Assembly: GCF_021730615.1 (NCBI RefSeq)
Contig: NZ_JAJLMN010000001.1
Span: 4,661,501-4,725,500, forward strand
DNA: 64,000 nucleotides
Direction: 5' to 3'
From: Lichenibacterium dinghuense
Lineage (GTDB): Bacteria; Pseudomonadota; Alphaproteobacteria; Rhizobiales; Beijerinckiaceae
Part shown: piece by piece, positions 61,189 to 64,000 of the stretch
Numbering within the stretch: the stretch's first letter is position 1
Layout: every line of letters begins with the position of its first letter
The notes under the pieces: generated by a model
Seen by the model: only the letters and a program-made list of their open reading frames with translations
Told to the model about the DNA's origin: nothing
The model's database searches: none
Translations under genes and position numbers: made by a program

Positions 61189-64000
61189 CTACTCCACCGC
61201 CTGCCGCGGGCCGGGGTGCCGCTCGGCCTCGGTCAGCCGCCCCGGCCGCAGCCCGCAGGTGATCGCCTTGGTCGAGTGGATCGACGTGTTGGCGTCGCCC
61301 GTGATGGCGAGCAGCGCGTTGGCGACCGCGCCCGGGTTGTAGCCGAGCCGCCCGAAGACCCACGGCATGCCGATCTGGTGCACGGTGCCCCCCGCGATCC
61401 GGAAGGGCCGCACGCGCTCGGTCACCATGGCCTTGACCTCGATCGAGGTCCGCGACGTCGACAGCACGGTCCAGCCGAGGTGCTCGATGCCGAGCTCGGC
61501 CGCCAGCTCCGGCGACACCTCCACGAAGGCTTCCGGCTGCAGCTCCGCGGTGTGCGGCATGATGCGGGTCGAGATGCCGCCGCAGTGCAGCTCGGTCAGT
61601 CGGTAGGTCGTGAAGACGTAGGGGTAGCGCGGGTCCTCCGGGGCGTGCAGCTCGTTGCCGGGCCGCGCCCAGATCTTGGCCGTGGGGTTGACCTGCTGGC
61701 CGCCCATCGGGTTGCGGACGGGGCTCTCCAGCGGCTCGTAGTGGGTCGGGAGCGGGCCGTCCTTGAGGCCCGTCGGCACGAAGAGCTGGCAGAAGCCGTC
61801 CGCCTCCATGATGAAGGGCCGATCCCCGCCGAGCGCCTCCATGCCGGTCGGCTCCGTCGACCAGTCGGGCCGCATGTCGGGCCGCTTGGTCGGCACGAAG
61901 TCCGGCACGTCGTCCCCGTCCCACTTCCCCTCCGCCTCGTCCCACCAGACGAGCTTCTTGCGCTCCGACCAGGGCCGGCCTTCCGGGTCAGCCGAGGCGC
62001 GGTTGTAGAGCGTGCGCCGGTTGGACGGCCACGCGAAGGCCCAGTCGAGGTGGGCGTCGCCCTTGCCGGTCGGCGAGTCCGGCCGGCGGGAGCGCGCCTT
62101 GTTGACGCCCTCCTCGGGGAAGACCCCGCAGTACATCCAGCCCCCGCAGGCCGTTGAGCCGTCGTCCTTGAGGTCCTGGTACTTGGCGACCTGCCTTCGG
62201 TCCGCCACCGTGTAGCCGTTGATCTCCTTCAGCACCGATTCGGCGTCGGGCTCCCGCTTCTCGCCCTTGAGCGGGTAGTCCCAGGTCAGCGCCCTGATGG
62301 CGGCGTCGCGCGTCTCCGTGCTCGCCTCGTAGAGCGCCTTCAGGCGGCGGCCGAGGTGGTAGATGAACCACAGGTCCGAGCGGCAGTCGCCCGGCGCCTC
62401 GACGACGTGGTCGTGCCACTGCACGAGCCGGCTCGTGTTGGTGACGGTGCCGTCCTTCTCGCCCGGCAAGGCGCAGGGCAGGAAGAACACCTCAGTGCCG
62501 ATGTCGGCCGGGGTCAGCTCGCCCTTCTCGATCAGGCGGCCCTTCTTCCAGAAGTCCGCGCTCTCGATCAGGGCCATGTCGCGGACCACCAGCCAGTCGA
62601 GCCGGCCGAGGCCGCGCTCCACCATGTCGGCGTTGACGGCGCCGACGAGCGGGTTCTGGCCCAGGATGAACTGGCCCTTCACGGTGCCGTCCACCATGCA
62701 GAGCGTCATCGGCTCCTGGCTGACGTCGCCGGTGAGCTTGGGCAGGTTCTGGTATCCGTATTCGTTGCCCGCGGTGGCGAGGTCGCCGTACCAGGCCTTG
62801 AGCAGGCTCACCATGTATTTGGGGAAGTTGTTCCACCAGCCGGTCGGCGGCGTCTCGACCTTGAGGTAGCTGTCCAGCGACATGTGGTCGTGGAAGGCGT
62901 TGGGCTGCGGCAGGTAGGTCGGCAGCATGTTGTAGAGCGTCGGGATGTCGGTCGAGCCCTGGATCGACACGTGGCCGCGCAGCGCCATGATGCCGCCGCC
63001 CGGCCGCCCGACGTTGCCGAGCAGCCCCTGGATGATCGAGCAGGCGCGGATGATCTGCACGCCCACCGAATGGTGCGTCCAGCCGACCGCGTAGCAGAAG
63101 GCGCCCGTGCGCTCGCGGCCCGAGTTCTTGGCCAGCGCCTCCGCGACCTTGAGGAAGGTCGCCTTCGGGCAGCCGGTGACCTCCTCGACCATCTCGGGCG
63201 TGTAGCGGGCGAAGTGCCGGCGCATGATCTGGTACACGCAGCGCGGGTGCTGCAGCGTCTCGTCGCGGTGCGGCGGCCCCTTCTTCATGGACTGGTAGTC
63301 GCCCTGCTCGCCCTCGCGCGAGGCGGCACGGTGCTCGGCGACCGAGGACGGCACGGTCTTGCCCTCGTACTGCCAGGTCTTCTCGTCGTAGGTCTCGGCG
63401 GCGGCGTCGAAGCCCGAGAAGATGCCGGCGGCGTCCTCGGAGTCGACGTAGCCCTCCTCGATCACGTGGGCGATGTTGGAATAGGCCATCGCCCATTCCT
63501 TGAACCACAGGTCGTGCTCGAGGATGTGGTGGATGATGCCGCCCAGGAAGGCGATGTCGGAGCCCGAGCGCAGCGGCGCGTGCACGTCCGCCAGCGCGGA
63601 GGTGCGCGTGAACCGCGGGTCGGCGTGGATGATCGTCGCGCCGCGGCGCTTGGCTTCCACGACGAAGCGGAACGCGACCGGGTGGTTCTCCGCCATGTTG
63701 GAGCCCATGATCACGATGCAGTCGCTGTTCTCCAGGTCCCACAGCGCCATGGTGGCGGCGCCTCGCCCGAACGACGTCCCCAGACTGGGTACCGACGACG
63801 AGTGTCAGATGCGGGCCTGGTTCTCGATGTTGAGCATCCCGAGGCCGCCCCCGAAGAGCTTCTTGATGAGGTAGTTCTCCTCGTTGTCCATCGTGGCGCC
63901 GCCGAGCGAGCCGATGCCCAGCGTGTGGTTGACCGTTCGCCCGTCCGGCAGGCGCTCGACGAAGGTCTCGTCACGGGTCTGCTTCACGCGATCGGCGATG
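61189..64000 (-). CDS. fdoG: Formate dehydrogenase (FdnG/FdoG-type) alpha subunit, selenoprotein, 5' truncated
   Basis: Molybdenum/tungsten bis-MGD formate dehydrogenase, large subunit. About 936 codons are visible of about 1015, with the 5' end beyond base 64000, so the Tat signal and 4Fe-4S cysteines are not seen. The TGA at 63805-63807 sits in NIENQARI-[TGA]-HSSSVPSLG, the exact site of Sec in E. coli FdnG, and the frame continues through GRGAATMALWDLENSDCIVI and MGSNMAENHPVAFRF. Downstream motifs GFILGQNPLVGAVNADMVER-like QFILGQNPLVGA and MSLDSYLK are family-like. Recoding needs SelA/B/C/D elsewhere. No beta subunit follows; a 101-aa gene does. Confidence 0.9.
63762..63807 (-). promoter_or_regulatory. 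SECIS-like hairpin immediately after the recoded TGA
   Basis: Read on the minus strand, the sequence after TGA CAC reads to a stem GTACCC-AGTCT-GGGGAC (63776-63792) with an AGUCU apical loop, close to the GGUCU loop of E. coli fdhF. One A.G mismatch interrupts the stem. It has the position and loop expected of a bacterial SECIS; the fold was judged by eye. Confidence 0.7.

Noticed and set aside
63805-63807. TGA as a true stop, making a formate-dehydrogenase pseudogene or two genes
   Set aside because: Conserved sequence continues in the same frame, the site matches Sec in FdnG and a SECIS-like hairpin follows.
1-64000. Prophage, insertion sequence or integrase
   Set aside because: No transposase, integrase or phage structural gene was seen on either strand; the island is defined by repeats and gene order only.
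1-64000. tRNA or rRNA genes
   Set aside because: No T-arm-like GGTTCGA motif with matching stems was found in the intergenic gaps read.

Overview
The window is about 70% GC and gene-dense. Most genes sit in tight operons joined by GTGA or ATGA overlaps, and GTG/TTG starts are common. Gene content points to an alphaproteobacterium, probably Hyphomicrobiales: aerobic cob cluster with CobN/CobG/CobW, Omp25-like outer-membrane barrels, EF-P beside EpmA/EpmB, rpmH-rnpA-yidC-engB-argB order, a DUF3429 protein, and dispersed CTTCTCCC-type palindromes. The genus cannot be fixed from sequence alone.

Layout. 0-3.7 kb: tetrapyrrole genes hemC (cut by the window edge) and hemD overlapping priA. 3.7-10.1 kb: a transglutaminase-like protein, a ParDE-type toxin-antitoxin pair, a GMC oxidoreductase, an old-yellow-enzyme homologue, a GST and a sulfotransferase. 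10.2-19.5 kb: a secreted HExxH protein, two NTF2-like paralogues, an SDR, a DUF3429 membrane protein, parC, a Tat-exported bicupin oxalate decarboxylase and two overlapping lipoproteins. 19.6-29.7 kb: dusA, an RND permease plus adaptor, RNase T2 with a Cys-containing exported partner, and a polar amino-acid ABC importer lacking its ATPase.

29.8-45.5 kb: a cobalamin (vitamin B12) island. A cobalamin riboswitch precedes a DUF1636 protein, cobW, cobN, cobG, cobH, cobI and cobJ. Then come cobK (reverse), cobL, cobE, cobM, cbiD (reverse), cobA and cobB. Together they run from uroporphyrinogen III through ring contraction and the methylations to a,c-diamidation and cobalt insertion; CbiD appears to stand in for CobF. 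Four of these genes (cobN, cobG, cobE, cobB) carry palindromic repeat elements of about 120-180 bp that stay in frame and add about 40-60 residues, apparently at domain linkers or an N-terminus. Related palindromes lie at 38602-38714 and 52047-52075.

45.5-64 kb: a class II glutamine amidotransferase; rpmH, rnpA, a 26-codon ORF where yidD is often found, yidC, engB, argB and a HAD phosphatase; efp divergent from epmA-epmB; thpR; a double-barrel outer-membrane protein; argJ; Uma2; an SMP-30 protein; and at the right edge a formate dehydrogenase alpha subunit with an in-frame TGA at the selenocysteine position, followed by a SECIS-like hairpin.

Most noteworthy are the coding-sequence palindromes of the cob island, the predicted selenoprotein formate dehydrogenase, and the bridging micro-ORF between rnpA and yidC.
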